A stretch of DNA of 64,000 nucleotides from Basidiobolus meristosporus CBS 931.73 (GCA_002104905.1 MCFE01000401.1:17304-81303), one strand, 5' to 3'. Positions 33,041-45,780 are shown, numbered from the stretch's first letter. The notes: a model not told the origin generated them from the sequence alone. Numbers and translations are program-made.

Positions 33041-35243
33041 TCACTTTCTGATCCCAGACACTCTATTGCCTCCCACATTTGTGTGAGTTGACTGGCTATT
33101 GCCTCTATTTCACACTCCTTACGTCATGACTCAATCATTTCTCTTACTTTTCATGCATACAAATTGATTTATTTCCATTGAAATTTCAGTTGTACCTCTA
33201 TTGCCAAGTGTATTGACCTATACAAGTCTCTATACCCTACACTAACATTGAGCTCAACCCCACACTCACCAAGTACTCCATTATAATCCACCACCCAATA
33301 AGTATTTCTGCTGTAATGCTCTAATTCCACAACTGTGGTGGGAACCCAACAGCTTTATGCCACTGTTCATTCACTGGTTCCCACACATCCTGATCTTCAG
33401 CCTGCACTGCAAGGTCTAGCTCCTCATCTGCCAGTCTTTGTAATAAGTCCTTGAGATATTCCAGTGCGTTTTCTTGAGCACTGCTCTTGAAGAAGTGCTG
33501 CAACCTCATGGTGTGCCTATTAATGTTCCAAAACTTCACTGAAGGCATTGTGATAATCTTTTGAGCTCTTGACATTGTAGCCTTGTCTGTCAGTGAGATC
33601 TCTGCTCTGTCAACAATGCAGGCTGTAAAGACTGTGGATGCTGTGGTAGACAAGTTGCCTTTTTCAGCAAACTCATCTACCTAGCTGGAATATAGCTCAA
33701 CTGGCTGCGCTTCCAACTCTTGTGAAAACAGTTGTTTTCTTGTTGGTAATTCTTTTGGCTATGATAGGATTCAGTCTGTTCCTGGCTTACGGCATTAATT
33801 GGCAAGAACTGCAGTTTTTTTTGCATGCCTCCATGTCACAGGCTTGAGTAGACATTTTCCCCTTTACCTTTTCCTTTATTGCTGCCAGATCTTTCACTGC
33901 AACTTTGTCTGAGTGCTTTTTGTAAAGAACTACATTTTCTCCTGGATAGATTCTGCTCTGACTCATCTGTTTTGCCCTGCTTGTCCCTTGCTGGCACTCT
34001 TCTGGCAACCTGATATTTCTTTTCAGCTTATTTTGAGCTCTCAACTGTAGTTGTGACAGGCTCCTGTATAAGCAGCTGGATTTTATTGCCACCAGGTCCT
34101 TTACTGCTATTTTGACTAGGTGCCTCTTGAGTGGTACTATGCTTTTCCTTGATAAATGTTGTGCTGGTGCATCCATGTCTGCCTGCTTGTCCCTAATTGG
34201 CACTCTTCCAGCTGCCTGGTGTCTCTTTGATGCTTGTCTGGAGCTCTTGGCCCCGCTTGTAACAAGCTCTTGAGGAAGCTGCTGGTTTTTAGCCATGGCA
34301 CCCTTATTCTTCTGCCTTTGATAGTTTCTGTTATTCTTATGATACTCTCTTAGCATACCAATGCTGGCCCAGAATCTGTTTGCCCGTTTGAATGCAGGAT
34401 AATGCTTATGGAGCAAGTCAAGTACATTCTGCTTGGCCTTAAGCTCCTGATGGTCCCATGGTGTGCCAGCCTTAAGCTAATGGCATGCTGAACTTCTGAC
34501 AGCCTTGTGTATATTAGCCCACTCTTCATTATAGCATGCAACAACTTCATGGATCTTCAATGTCTTTTGACTTTTAGGCTTTGGTATAAACACCACATTG
34601 TCTCCCTCCCATGCTGTGGTAGGCTTTTCTGTGGGCTTTATCTATGGGCACTCTTGTTGTGCTTCAAAGACTGTATGGTGTTCCTCTGCTGTTACATTGG
34701 GAAATGGCTCAATTCTTGGCTGTGGCATTGAGCTACTTGAGTTCCTTCTTTGCAGCAAAGATACTACTTTCTCTAGCTGGGATATTGATTGCTCTACATG
34801 TATTATCCACTCATCCTGTTTCTGGACTACTTCCTGATTTCTCTGGGCCATTGCATCTCTCCTATCAGCCACTGCACTTAATTGCTTCATTAATGCTTCA
34901 GTATGAGCTAACAACATACTTACTAATATGGGAGGTGGTGACGTTATAATGGCCACTTGCTGATCTTCTACTGAGGGTACTGCATTTGCTACATTCCCAT
35001 CTGCCTGAGCATAACAGTCAGCTTGTGGCTCCAAGGAGGTTCTCAATTGTCACTTGACTGAGAGCCTGAGGAGTCTGCATTATTACCTTCAATGGGCACA
35101 CTGTCCACAGGGTCTTTTTTGGATGTAGCCCTGCTTGTTGCACTAAATATCAAAGCAAGCTGTTGTCCAACCATTCTTCTGTTGCTGTCAGCGGTGGAGT
35201 TTGGTTGAGAACCAAACAACTTTGCTTTATTTTTTAGCGGCAT
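33041..35243 (-). pseudogene. T3: second gene of Tnp2-type element
   Basis: Presumed ATG at 35243. Minus-strand open stretches in order: a 66-residue N-terminus (35243-35043); a 134-residue block (35046-34642) with an apparent coiled coil, MKQLSAVADRRDAMAQRN followed by heptad-like QSISQLEKVVSLLQRR; a 209-residue very basic block (34416-33787) rich in Lys/Arg/Gln; and a 110-residue acidic-ended block (33653-33321). Together about 600 residues with several frame breaks. No known domain. A basic, coiled-coil protein beside a transposase would suit a DNA-binding accessory role, but that is inference. Confidence 0.6.
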
Positions 35244-35465
35244 AAATATGGAAGTGAGTCAAACCAAAGGAGAAATAGTGTTACATATACATGTGTATGT
35301 GGTGCCACAACTTTATTTATAATGCTTAATATGGTGGGTCATCATTGAATCTTACATTCATGTAGGTGCAATGTCTCAAATACAAGACTGTCTTAAGTTC
35401 ACATGAGTATTGACCAAAAAGTGATATAATAGCGTTACATTGTTGAAGATCAAACTGTTTGCCCC
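35244..35465. promoter_or_regulatory. Divergent intergenic region of T3
   Basis: 222 bp between the start of the second gene (minus) and the transposase ATG (plus). It is conserved in T0 (2756-2970), including the GTGGTGCCACAACTTTATTT-like block, which suggests a shared bidirectional promoter. No clear TATA box on either side. Confidence 0.4.
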
Positions 35466-38061
35466 ATGAACAAGACTACTTTGACTCAACACCATAGGAG
35501 AAGAGAAAAAAGACCATGTGGCTATTGTGGCATGCCTCTCAGCTATGAATCATGCAGACAGCATAGGAAGTATTACAAGGATCATGGACAGTGTTTTGCC
35601 ACCCAAGTCATATTTGACCATTCATTGGTCATTACTGTACCAGCATTATCTTGCCAGCCAGTTGATACTTCTATATTGGCACCTGGCTATCTTTGTCACC
35701 TTGTGCAAACTGAGTCAGGTGAGTTTGTGATGCCTTTAGGCTCAACTCAGCCTTCTGAATATGGCATGCAGAGTGATAGCTCTGACCAAGAAGGTTCACT
35801 GATGGATATTGAGCTTATCTCCCCTAATAACAGTACCACATATGAGCCCTGTCAAATCCCTATATGCAATGAGACAACACCCATTGATACAAATGCCAAG
35901 GATACTTTATGGAGCTAAGTTAGTCCAGTAATCCATCTACTGGTGAATGATGTAATGTTGTGGCTAGAGAAGTGGTGTGTTTCCACTAATATCAGTAATG
36001 GGGGCTTTGAGGATTTATTACTACTTCTTGTCCAAATCATACCGGGATGTAACATACCATGTACCTGGTACAAGTGGACAACCATCATGTGGCTGGCAAC
36101 ATATGACCCAGAGACTGTCCTGATTCCAGCATATGTTAACAGTTGCATGGCATCCATATCCAAAATGCTAGCATTGCAATGTGTCCAAATTGTCAGGAAT
36201 CCACCACTATTGAGGGAAAACATTGGTCACACTCCGGATATATTCCTGTCAAACCCCATCTAAGGAAGCTGATGTAGTCCAACAAATATTGCAAAGCTAT
36301 ACAATACTGCGCTCAGTATTAATGAAGTGCAAACATATCCAATATATTCAATGGCAAACACTACAAACAGCTAAGAAGCAAGGGCTACTTTGAAGGTATG
36401 TATGACCATGCCTTTGCTGTAGCACTTGATGGATTCTAATTAAACAAGTACTCTACCAGAAAATCCTGCTGGCCACTGATTCTCATCAATCTGAATCTAC
36501 CGCCCATCTTACAATATCAGAGCAATAATCTGATGGTAGTCTCACTGGTATCAGGGCCTAAATCACCATCCAACCTGGATAGCTACCTGTATCCATTGCT
36601 GGATGAATTTTGTATGCTTTCCAGCAGGATAATGGTAAATGGCCATCATGTAAAGTGCACATTATTATCTGCATTGGAGATACCCCAGCCATCAGCAAGA
36701 TAGCAGGTTTTTCCGGGCACAATGGATGATATTGATGTCAGATGTGTGAGATCCAGGGGATTCACTCCATAACTCACACACATTATTGTTACGCAAACAC
36801 CAGCACTAAGAACATCATCTTTCCACAGGGAGAATGTCAGAAGTAAGCATGCTATTGCAGCAAAGCTGGCAAGCTATAAGTCATAGGCTGGAATATGGTA
36901 TCAATTGGAAACCAGAGATACTTAAGATAGAGGGTATCTGTTGCAGCAAAAGCTTTCCACTGGGAGCAATGCATTTGCTTTTCAACAATATCCCAATACT
37001 GATGACCAAGTTGTACATGGGGCATTTAAAGCTAAATGAGTCTTTTGAGATACCGGAGAAATTTGAAAGAATTGGCAAGATATTACAGAGTATTTGCTAC
37101 CCTAAGTACTTCTCACGGGCTCCAATTAATATTCATACACATATGCAACAATACAAATGCAAAGACTGGATGAACTGGATGTGTGTTTATTCAAGTGGTG
37201 TTCTGAAGCCATTCCTACGAAGAGTACATCAGAAGCATTGGGAGTCATATGTGGACATTGTAGGAATATTTATCCAGAAGCGGATCACCAATACCAACTT
37301 GACGCATCTACAGCTGTTGTGTGAGGAGTTTGTGATGTGGCTTGAGCAGCTATACTACAAGCATAAAGCTGAATGCGTAGATCTCTGCTGCTACTGTATC
37401 CATTCTCTACCCCATCATGCATGGTGTGTGAGGAATATTGGGCCTTGCTTCACCTTTTGGGAGTTTCAAATGGAGCTGATGTGTGGGGAGATAGGAAGAC
37501 AAGTCAAGTTGCAGGTACTACCATATCCCAACCTCACCAAGAATACTCCCTTCAGGTATGTTGTGGATGTGATGAGTTGTCACATGGAGGACTGCCAGAA
37601 AGAGTTGGAAGATACTGAGGACAAATGTGCTCATGGAGACACCTATGCCTATGGCATTAAGAAGCTAAGCAGCCCCAATGCATGGGTAATCAGTTAAGTA
37701 ATGCAAAGTTGAGTTGGGTGCAACAAGCAACTAATTTTTATCAGGAAAACTCCACCAAGATATGCCAGATTTCTTGTGGTCACAAGCCAACTTCTACACC
37801 ATTCAATACACAATACACACAAACAAAAGCCAGAGTGCACCTATACAGGGGACTAGAATCCAGCTTGGGGAAGGAGTCTATTGTCTAAATACCAAGAAGT
37901 TCTTTGAGGATATTCAGGAGGTATTCATAGCAGAAGTGGCAACAACCAAGCATATGTTTGCAAGATGTATATGCTACCAGCAGTACAAGGTATATGGCAA
38001 CTTTGCAAGTATTACACTAAAAAGCTGTAAAGTTGAGGTGATAGAAGTATGTCAATTGTAG
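35466..38061 (+). pseudogene. T3: Tnp2-like (CACTA-type) transposase, best-preserved copy
   Basis: 150-residue N-terminal frame (35466-35918) with a zinc-finger-like CGYCGMPLSYESCRQHRKYY. A Cys-bearing block (36040-36190) contains ETVLIPAYVNSC. Then, frame-broken, LDGF...STRKSCWPLILINLNLPP and SGPKSPSNLDSYLYPLLDEF (36430-36610), the hallmark of the Tnp2/Transposase_21 family. Last comes a 287-residue intact C-terminal frame (36834-37697) with KLYMGHLKLNE, HHAWCVRNIGPCFTFWEF and PYPNL. A tail to 38061 resembles the usual C-terminal region. Stops at 36445 and near 36700 kill it. Family assignment is from motif memory; no search was run. Confidence 0.7.
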
Positions 38062-38261
38062 CAGGTGTGCGCATTTGTAGAGGTTAGCAAGCAGCAGGCC
38101 ATAGTTTTTTTGTTTCAAACTATATATGGAATACCAAAGGTATTAGTGGGTAAGCAAATAAAGAAAGGTGCTTCTATAGTGGAATATATGAATTGCACAA
38201 TGGGAGGTAGAAAAAGGAATTACCATTTGGTAAATTGATACAGTAGTATTATACAGAACCA

Positions 38262-38630
38262 GTGGTAGGCTGTCATACTGCTGGTATAATGGCATTAGAG
38301 TCTTGCTGTGAGGCTGTCAAAATATCGTTAAGTTTCTTGTCATATAAGGCAATTGGATATCCTGGCCAACTTGATCCCCTTTAAATAGTTATAGGGCGCT
38401 GAAAGACCACAACAATACCATGCAAATATTGTCACAGCACCAATAAAATATTGTCAAGTTTTATCCCTTTATTTGGCTGTAAAATTAGCAAAACACCGTC
38501 ATGATCTTATCATAAGATTGTTAGGAGGGTCACTAATTCCAAGCTGCTGTTGTTATGATGGTCTCTAAATGGGATCTTGTTGGCTGATCCAGATTAGGTC
38601 CACCTGCAGGGCCAAATTATTTTTCATAGG
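38262..38630 (+). repeat. R3: single arm of the R foldback repeat
   Basis: Follows the left half of R1 (GTGGTAGGCTGTCATACTGCTGG; GGCAATTGGATATCCTGGCC; CACTAATTCCAAGCTGC; TTGGCTGATCC). No inverted second arm next to it. Confidence 0.55.
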
Positions 38631-39660
38631 GGCAGGTTCAACTTGATGAGCTGGCATTGCCCTTGGCTGAGTTCAGTGTGAGGCCACTTGTTGATGCAAC
38701 TTGGCCTGCTCCAATGGACTTGTATATAAATGAGCAGTTTGGCAAGTTCTGGTGGTCTTGCTCTAAAGTGCACATGTTGACCTGACATGTGTTGACTCAA
38801 TGCGGGGGTGTTCTTGTCAAGGGTGTTAGCATAGTTTGTACTGGCATGTGCCAGCACACTGAAGTTGCAAGCAATAGTAAGGAATCCAGCAAGATGCGCT
38901 GGTGCCATCCCAATGCTGTTGTTTGTGGGCTGTATTCATCCTCTTGAAGTTCACCTTTGGATTCCCCAGGGTACTCACTTACCCTCTGTCTGATACTTTG
39001 GAACTGCTGCCTGGATGAGTCCTGTGTATATTGCTCTTGGAAGCCACTTAGCTCTACCATTATATCATGTAGTACATTAGTCATTTCAGGCTAAAACTCA
39101 TTCAAAATGTCTTTAGTTCCCAAAGTTGAGGCACAAATGGATGTGTCCAGCCCATACTGAACATATTGCATGCAAAATTGTTCCCATGCAGCTTCCATAC
39201 CAAATCCCCTCACTCTCAGCTTATTCTTGATTTCAACACTTGTCTTGTTGTATATCTTCTTTTATACATCCACTGTCATCTTAATGTGAAGCTCATGCCA
39301 CAGCTTTCTACTCAGGTTCTTCTTTCTCTGTCAACTCTCTGAGGTATCTAGTTCTGCTAGATTAATGAGTAGTGCCCAAATATCTGTATGAAGGCTCATC
39401 ATAGACACTTGGGTCATACTAAAATCATTTGGTAAGAACTCAAATGGAACCAGCATCAATTTCTCCAATCCAGACCGTGCTTTTGGGCTGGGGGATAGGT
39501 TTTTTGTGGGTTGTACTCAAGATTAGTTGCAACTTGGTATAGGGACCATAGTGACAGATTTGGATACTTATACAGTAGTGTATTGGGATCAACCCGGTCT
39601 TATATGATGAATATATGAAAAGTAATGTGATTGCTGAATTTTCCATATATTATACATGAT
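38630..39660 (-). pseudogene. H2: second gene of Harbinger-like element
   Basis: Same block order as H1: HYGPYTKLQLIL (near 39540), PNDFSMTQVSMMSLHTDIW, then MTNVLHDIMVELSGFQEQ and DSSRQQFQSIRQRVSEYP (39084-38950), then an unalignable tail. Contains stops, for example in the LILSTT and KKIYNKT regions. Unknown function. It keeps the unoccupied site of the H1 solo LTR near 38708. Confidence 0.6.
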
Positions 39661-39934
39661 GCATCTTGGATTGCATTGACACAGATTGCATCACATCAGT
39701 TGCAGATCTCCTATTTGATTATTGACTTGTGACTAAAGCATCAATAAAAATACTAAGTCATTGTTTGAGGATGATTTTTGCAACATAATGATGGGATACA
39801 TGGCAATTGATGGAGATTTAATCTTAATGCATAGAAAATCAAACAAATAAAGCCAATTGCACTAAATCAATTCAGATCACCTTGGCATAATCACCAATGC
39901 ATTTTAATATGACTTACTGCTCTGAATGATCTTT

Positions 39935-40612
39935 TCTTGTCCATCCCATCACTACCACTGGATTTCCTTTTGACACACCAGAAGAGATCTATACCAAGTA
40001 CTGTGGACCATATACCCCAATCTTCTCAAGGAGACCCCTTGTTAAGCTTCTTGGCTATTACAAGAAGTATTGTCCAACAAGGTTTTATCCCACCATCCAG
40101 GGCAACAAAAGTCCTAGAAGCTTTTATTCCCAGCTGACAGAAATGGAGAACCACCTTGCAGAGGGTATGAATGACTTAGAGCAAGCTTGGAATACTAGAT
40201 TCAGAAGCTCCAGTACACTTCCACATCCCAGAGTGTTCAGCAACAGGTTCCATATCCGGACTATCTTGGATACTTTCCCAGTGAGGATTAACAGACCTTC
40301 TAGAGGGCAGAGGTACTTTTATTCTGGCAAGTACAAGGCACACTGTGTGAAGTTTCAAGCTCTGTCTGACATTGAGGGTAACATCATCTGGTTTAGTGAG
40401 CCATTTGCTAGAAGTAGGCATGGCAATGCACCCTGGGTAGAGAATCATTTAGAAATCAGTAGAGGGGGGAAATATATGGCAGACTTAGCTTATATGGGAG
40501 AGGATTGTCAGATTAGGATGCAATACTGCTAATGGGGAGCCAAGGAATGGTGTGCTTAGCAGGAAGCAGAAGCTCTACAATGAGATATATAATCATTTCA
40601 GAGTGAGAGTTG
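39935..40612 (+). pseudogene. H2: Harbinger-like transposase, 5' part (split by copia B1)
   Basis: Best-preserved copy of the family. In order: LDFPFDTPEEIYTKYCGPY, LDTFPVRINRPSRGQRYFY (first Asp), FQALSDIEGNIIWF, and RGGKYMADLAYMGEDC (second Asp). A frameshift near 40515 is followed by GVLSRKQKLYNEIYNHFRVRV. The catalytic Glu codon lies just beyond the copia insertion at 45296-45300. One earlier frame change near 40140. Confidence 0.82.
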
Positions 40613-40959
40613 TGTTTTAAGAGTCTTGGAGATATTGGAAGTGATTTGGAGAACAAGTAGATTATGTGGTTTTCACTTAATGATTTATTGAATGTAAAAG
40701 TAGTAATTATACTTTTACCTGGTCTTGGCATTAAAAAAATGTAGAATAGGCTAAGGAAGGTCCCAAGAACATGTGTGCAAAGTTTGGGCTGTTTGGACAA
40801 CTTTGAGAATTTTCATGTTCTGGGTACCTGGTATTTTGGTAAAAATATTCCAAGTAAATCCCAACAAGGAATTTGGTCAGTATTCTCTAGGATTTGAAGG
40901 TAATGATCTAAGTGACTAAGTTAGGTGAATATTTAGGTGGAAATACGAACTTTACAACA
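40613..40959 (-). repeat. 3' LTR of copia B1
   Basis: 347 bp, plus-strand ends TGTTTTAAGAGTC and TTTACAACA. The minus-strand purine tract GAGTGGGAG abuts it. Confidence 0.93.
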
Positions 40960-40970
40960 CTCCCACTCAG

Positions 40971-43900
40971 CTAAATGTTCATACTGACTAGTCCTATTTT
41001 TGACCTAAGATATTCAAACTTGTCTCTAGCTAATGGTTTGGTAAATATGTTTGCAATCATTTCATCTGTTGGACAGTAAACTAAGCTAACTAAGTTATTC
41101 TCTATAGCTTCTTGTATGAAATGATGTCTGATATCTATGTGCTTGGTTCTAGCATGAAAAGTTGGATTTCTACCTAATTGTATACATCCTTGATTATCTT
41201 GAAATAAAGTAATAGGCATTTTTTGACATAGGCCTAAATCTGTAAGCAGCTTTGTTAACCACATTGCTTCTTTTGTAGCCTCACAGGCTGCCATATACTC
41301 TGCCTCTGTGGTGGAAAGTGCTACGGTTGGTTGCTTTCTTTAATTCCATGATATTGCTCCTTTGCAGTAAAGAAAGGTGTATCCTGTGGTGGATCTTCTG
41401 TCTTCTAAATTTTGTCCCCAATCAGCATCAGAGTATCCCACAAGATCCTGTTCTGAATCCTTATAAGTATATCTTAAGCAGATATCAGCAGTTCCTTTTA
41501 GGTATCTAAAAATCCACTTAACTGCTGCAATATGATCAGATCTATAGTTCTGATTATATTGGCTGATAACTCCCACTGAATATGAGATATCTGGACGTGT
41601 TCCAAGCATGATATACATCAGACTACCGACCATAGATTGATAAGGAAAGTCAGGGCTTTCAGATGGCACCAAGCTCTCTTGATTTGGTTGGGTTTTGACC
41701 AAGTTAAGGTTTGTCTCCATTGGGGTAGCTGCCGGTTTACAGTCTTCCATTTTGTACTTCTTTAGTATATCTTGAATATACTTGGATTGACTTAGGATGA
41801 TAGTCTGGGTACTTCTGTCTATGGAGAACTTAATTCCTAAGTAGTAACTAAGTTCTCCTAGATTGGACATCTTGAACTCCTTAGATAGGCTGGATTTAGT
41901 CTCTTCCAATGTTTCTAGGTTATTGGCAGCTATAATAAGATCATCCACATATAGAGCTAATAGAACTGGATTTCCTCTATCTGGCTTATAGTATATACTA
42001 TAGTCAGCATTACTTCTTTTGAAACTCAAAGATTCCAAATAAGAATCTATCTTGCAATTCCAGGCTCTTGGTGATTGTTTGAGACCATATAGTGACTTTT
42101 TAAGTTTGCAGACCAAATGGGGGTTATCTTGGTCAACAAACCCATCAGGCTGGTCCATATACACGTCCTCATCAAGTTCTCCATTCAAAAATGCAGTTTT
42201 TACATCCATTTGATGAATAAAAAACTTATATTTTGCTGCAATAGCCAAAATTAATCTGATGGAATTAAACTTGGCTACCAGTGCAAAGGTCTCAGTATAG
42301 TCAAGTCCTTTTGTTTGAGAATATCCTTTGGCTACAAGTCTTGCTTTGTATCTCTTAATTGTACCATCAGCCTTGTATTTTGTCTTTAAGACCCATCTGC
42401 ATCCAATTGGTTTTTGGTTGATTAGTAATTTGACTAAGTCCCAAGTTTGATTTTCCATCAGGGCCTGATATTCCTCAGTCATTGCAGATCTCCAAAACTT
42501 TGTCTGAGGGCTATTTAAGGCCTCTTTTACAGTCTAGGGCTCATTAATATGGACTGAATAGGCATAGGCTAAGTTTGTACCCTCATTGATATAGTAATTT
42601 GGGCTATTTCTTGTCCAATTGGATCTCCAGGCATTTGATACTGGAATGATCACTTCTGGGATATTCCTGGGCACTAATTCTGGCTGAACCACGGTTGCAG
42701 AGTTTGCTGGAGTGAAAAAATTTTCATTGTTTTGCTCTGATTCAATCCTGAAAGTTGGTGGACTTGAGATCAAATTTTTGTCATCATCTGATGTCATTTT
42801 TTGTGAAAATTTTGAATTTTCATCAAACAACACATCCCTGGACTTGATCAGCTTCTTTGCTTTGGTATTGTAGAGTCTGTATGTCTTACTCTCATTGCAG
42901 TAGCCCAAAAATATGCATTTTACACTTTTTGGCTCAAATTTTGACTGATTTCCGGCCAGTTTTTTGGCATATGCTGTACACCCAAATATTCTTAGATGTT
43001 CTGCACTTGGTCTGTACCCATACCATGCTTCAAATGGAGTAGAATCACAAAGTATTTGGTTATAACTCCTATTTTTAAGATATACAGCAGTGGCAACTGA
43101 TTCCACCCAAAAATCATAGGATAATTTTTGATTATGTATAATAGATCTTACCTTATCAATTATTGATCTGCTTACACATTCTGCTACTTCATTTTGCTGT
43201 GGGGAGTATGGTACAGTAGTCTCTTGCTTTATCACATGAATTTTGCAAAAGTGGATGAAGAGTTTTGAGGTATATTCTTCACTATTGTCAGAGCATATTT
43301 TCTCAATTTTATCACCAGTTTCTCTCTCCACCATGGCTTTAAACTCCCTGAACTTAGACAGAGCTTCTTCCTTTCTCTCCATGAAGTAGACCCATGTGTA
43401 TCTTGTATAATCATCAATAATAGTGATTAAATACTTCATCCCAACTAAGGATAAATTTTGCATAGGTCCACACAGATCTGAGTGAATTAGTTCTAATTTT
43501 TTCTTAGTTTTGATTAACCCAGAGCTCTTGAACGGTTGTCTGGCTTGTTTCCCATATATGCAGGCTTCACAGTGCTCCATATTAGCTGGGGGATCAGTTT
43601 TTACTCCAGAAACTAGCTGATCTTTGATCATTTCACGCAAATAATCAAGATTGATGTGTCCAAATCTCCTGTGCCAAAGCATTGGTGTTTCTTCATTTAA
43701 GTTACTTAAACTGGCCTCCAAATATGATGGAATGTAAGTCAACTTGTATAGATTCTGATCTCTGATGCCCAAAGCAATATGCGCACCATCTTGATCAGTG
43801 ATCTTGCATCCGGAATTGTCAGAACTGAAACTGAGTCCTTCTGCTGTGGCCTTGCTTACAGAGAGTAGGTTCTTTGCTATTTCTGGTACCTAGAGTTCTT

Positions 43901-44915
43901 CTTTGAAGGTCAGTGTATGTCTTCCTTCATTGTTTCTTAGGTTTACTGGGATAGTTCCTTCTCCCACTGCATCAAGTGTTCTATTGTCACCCATGAAAAC
44001 CTTCTTAATTGGAATTTCTTGATATTGGGTAAAAAGTTCTTTTTGGTGTGTAAAGTGTTGAGAAGCTCCAGAGTCAATATACCATGTCTGAGAATCCTTG
44101 TTTGTGATCATATTTAGTGCAGATATTAATACTCTATCTTCAGTTGTTGTAGCATTTCCATATTCAGGCTTCTTTTGCTGATTATCCTTCTTTTTGAGAT
44201 ACCGGTCTGATATGTGTCCTTTCCTTTTGCAGTAGTTGCAAAATAGGTTGCTGTTGCCTTTGTAGGGTCTTGGGTACCTCCTTTGTTGGCTATCATTGCT
44301 TATTAAAGCATTTTCTTCATCCTTCTTATTGGCGCTTGATTTTCTTAATTTGTCATCCTGGAGCCTTCCATATATGTAATTTAAGGTCAAATCTTCAGTT
44401 CTGGACTCTAGGGCTGATACAAAGCCCTGAGACTTGTCTGTCAGGCTATTCAGGATGGTAACTATCACATCCTCATCAGTAGTTTGTATGCCCACAGATT
44501 CCATCTCATCTACCAGCAGGGTAATTCTGTTAATTAGATTTTTCATTTATTCTCCTGGCAGCATCTTTGTAGTAAAGAATTTTTGTCTCAGATACATTTT
44601 CTTGGCAGCTAAACATGACTGGTAGGTGTCTTCTAATACTTTCCAGGCATTCTTTGCCGCTTTTGCTCTTGAGCATTGAATTAGCAATTTGTCCTTGACA
44701 TTAAGGCAAATGCAGTTAAAGGCACTTTGTTCTTTCTTCTGGTACTTTCAGGCTTCCTCTCCCACATTTTTAGGAGGGCATTCTTCTCCCATGACAATAT
44801 CCTAAAGGGCTCTTTCTTGTATCAGCATCTTCATCTTCACCTTCCACACTTGGTAGTTAGTTCCATCCAACTTTTAAGCGGAGGGAAAAATTCCAGTAAT
44901 AGCAGTAGTAGACAT
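40971..44915 (-). pseudogene. Copia B1 gag-pol, lightly damaged
   Basis: Minus-strand order: Gag from ATG 44915; zinc knuckle near 44230 (FCNYCKRKGHISDRYL, last Cys lost); protease YIDSGASQHF near 44080; GAG-pre-integrase (WHRRFGH, CEACIYGKQARQ); integrase core with HSDLCGPM, a DN pair (SDNSEEY) and QQNEVAE; reverse transcriptase with intact YVDD near 41945; RNase H ending GLVSMNI at 40971. Stops: TAA 44876-44878 region, TAA 44547-44549 (shared by all B copies), TAG near 43890, TAG near 42534 and TAA 41340-41342 (shared with B3). Few frameshifts, so the copy is young but not able to make a full polyprotein without suppression. Confidence 0.92.
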
Positions 44916-44946
44916 TGCAGAGAGTGACAGCTTGGGGCTCATAACC

Positions 44947-45295
44947 TGTTGTAAGAGTCTTGGAGAAATTGGAAGTGACTTGGAGAACAAGTAGATTATG
45001 TGGTTTTCACTTAATGATATATGGAATGTAAAAGTAGTGTTTATATTTTTGCCTGGTCTTGGCATTACAAACATATAGAATAGGTGAAGGAAGGTCCCAA
45101 CAACATGTGTGCAAAGCTTGAGGCTGTTTGGACAACTTTGAGAATTTTCATGTTCTGGGTACCTGGTATTTTGGTGAAAATATTCAAAGTAAATCCCAAT
45201 AAGGAATTTGGTCAGTATTCTCTATGATTTAAAGGTAATGACCTAAGTGACTAAGTTAGATGAATATTTAGGTGGAAATACAAATTTTTACAACA
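44947..45295 (-). repeat. 5' LTR of copia B1
   Basis: 349 bp, plus-strand ends TGTTGTAAGAGTC and TTTACAACA. It differs from its partner LTR at several positions. Confidence 0.93.
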
Positions 45296-45344
45296 AGTTG
45301 AGCATACATTTGGATATCTGAAGAGATTCAGCATATTGGCTGGG
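45296..45344 (+). pseudogene. H2: transposase remainder after copia B1
   Basis: Encodes VEHTFGYLKRFSILAG once joined in frame to 40612. It supplies the catalytic Glu region of the DDE domain and proves the B1 insertion site. Cut on the right by a copia fragment. Confidence 0.85.
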
Positions 45345-45431
45345 TTAATCAAAACTAAGCAAAATTAGATCTAATTCACTCAGATTGGTATAGAACTATG
45401 CAAAATTTGTCTGTAGGCAGGATGAAGTATT
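45345..45431 (+). repeat. Stray copia B integrase fragment
   Basis: 87 bp matching 47211-47300 (GTTAATCAAAACTAAG...GGCAGGATGAAGTATT). It is out of place between the H2 remnant and the LTR of B2, so it predates or accompanies the B2 insertion. Confidence 0.7.
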
Positions 45432-45780
45432 TGTTGTAAACATTTGTATTTCCACCTAAATATTCCCCTAACTTAGTCACTTAGATCATTACCTTCATAT
45501 CCTGGAGAATACTGACCAAATTCCTTGTCAGGATTTACTTGGAATATTTTCACCAAAATACCAGGTACCCAGAACATGAAAATTCTCAAAGTTATCCAAA
45601 CAACCCCAAGCTTTGCACACATGTTCTTGGGACCTTCCTTAACCCAATCTATGTGTTTGTAGTGCCTAGACCAGGTAAAAGTATAAATACTACTTTTACA
45701 TTCCATAAATCATTAAGTGAAAACCACATAATCTACTTGTTCTCCAAATCACTTCCAATATCTCCAAGACTCTTACAGCA
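45432..45780 (+). repeat. 5' LTR of copia B2
   Basis: 349 bp, TGTTGTAAACATTTG...ACTCTTACAGCA. Contains AAAAGTATAAATACT, a likely TATA region. Confidence 0.92.

Larger units (their letters stand above)
40613..45295 (-). mobile_element. Copia B1, full-length Ty1/copia element
   Basis: 4683 bp with LTRs of 347 and 349 bp and a perfect 5-bp target duplication AGTTG (40608-40612 and 45296-45300). It lies inside the Harbinger-like H2 transposase, whose reading resumes at 45296. Primer-binding site GGTTATGAGCCCC (44934-44946, minus). Confidence 0.96.

Noticed and set aside
36834-37697. 287-codon frame as an independent host gene
   Set aside because: It is the C-terminal part of the T3 transposase; diverged, broken copies occur at T1 and T2, and the upstream family motifs continue in other frames.
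40608-40618. Placing the B1 left end at 40611 (TGTGTTTTAAGAG)
   Set aside because: Starting at 40613 (TGTTTTAAGAG) matches the LTR consensus better and gives a perfect 5-bp AGTTG duplication that restores the Harbinger frame.
42857-43042. Plus-strand frame MLWYCRVCMSYSHC, repeated at 54236-54421
   Set aside because: Antisense of the copia B integrase/linker region; it recurs because the element does.
45345-45431. New short gene between B1 and B2
   Set aside because: Matches copia B integrase sequence at 47211-47300 and is only a fragment.
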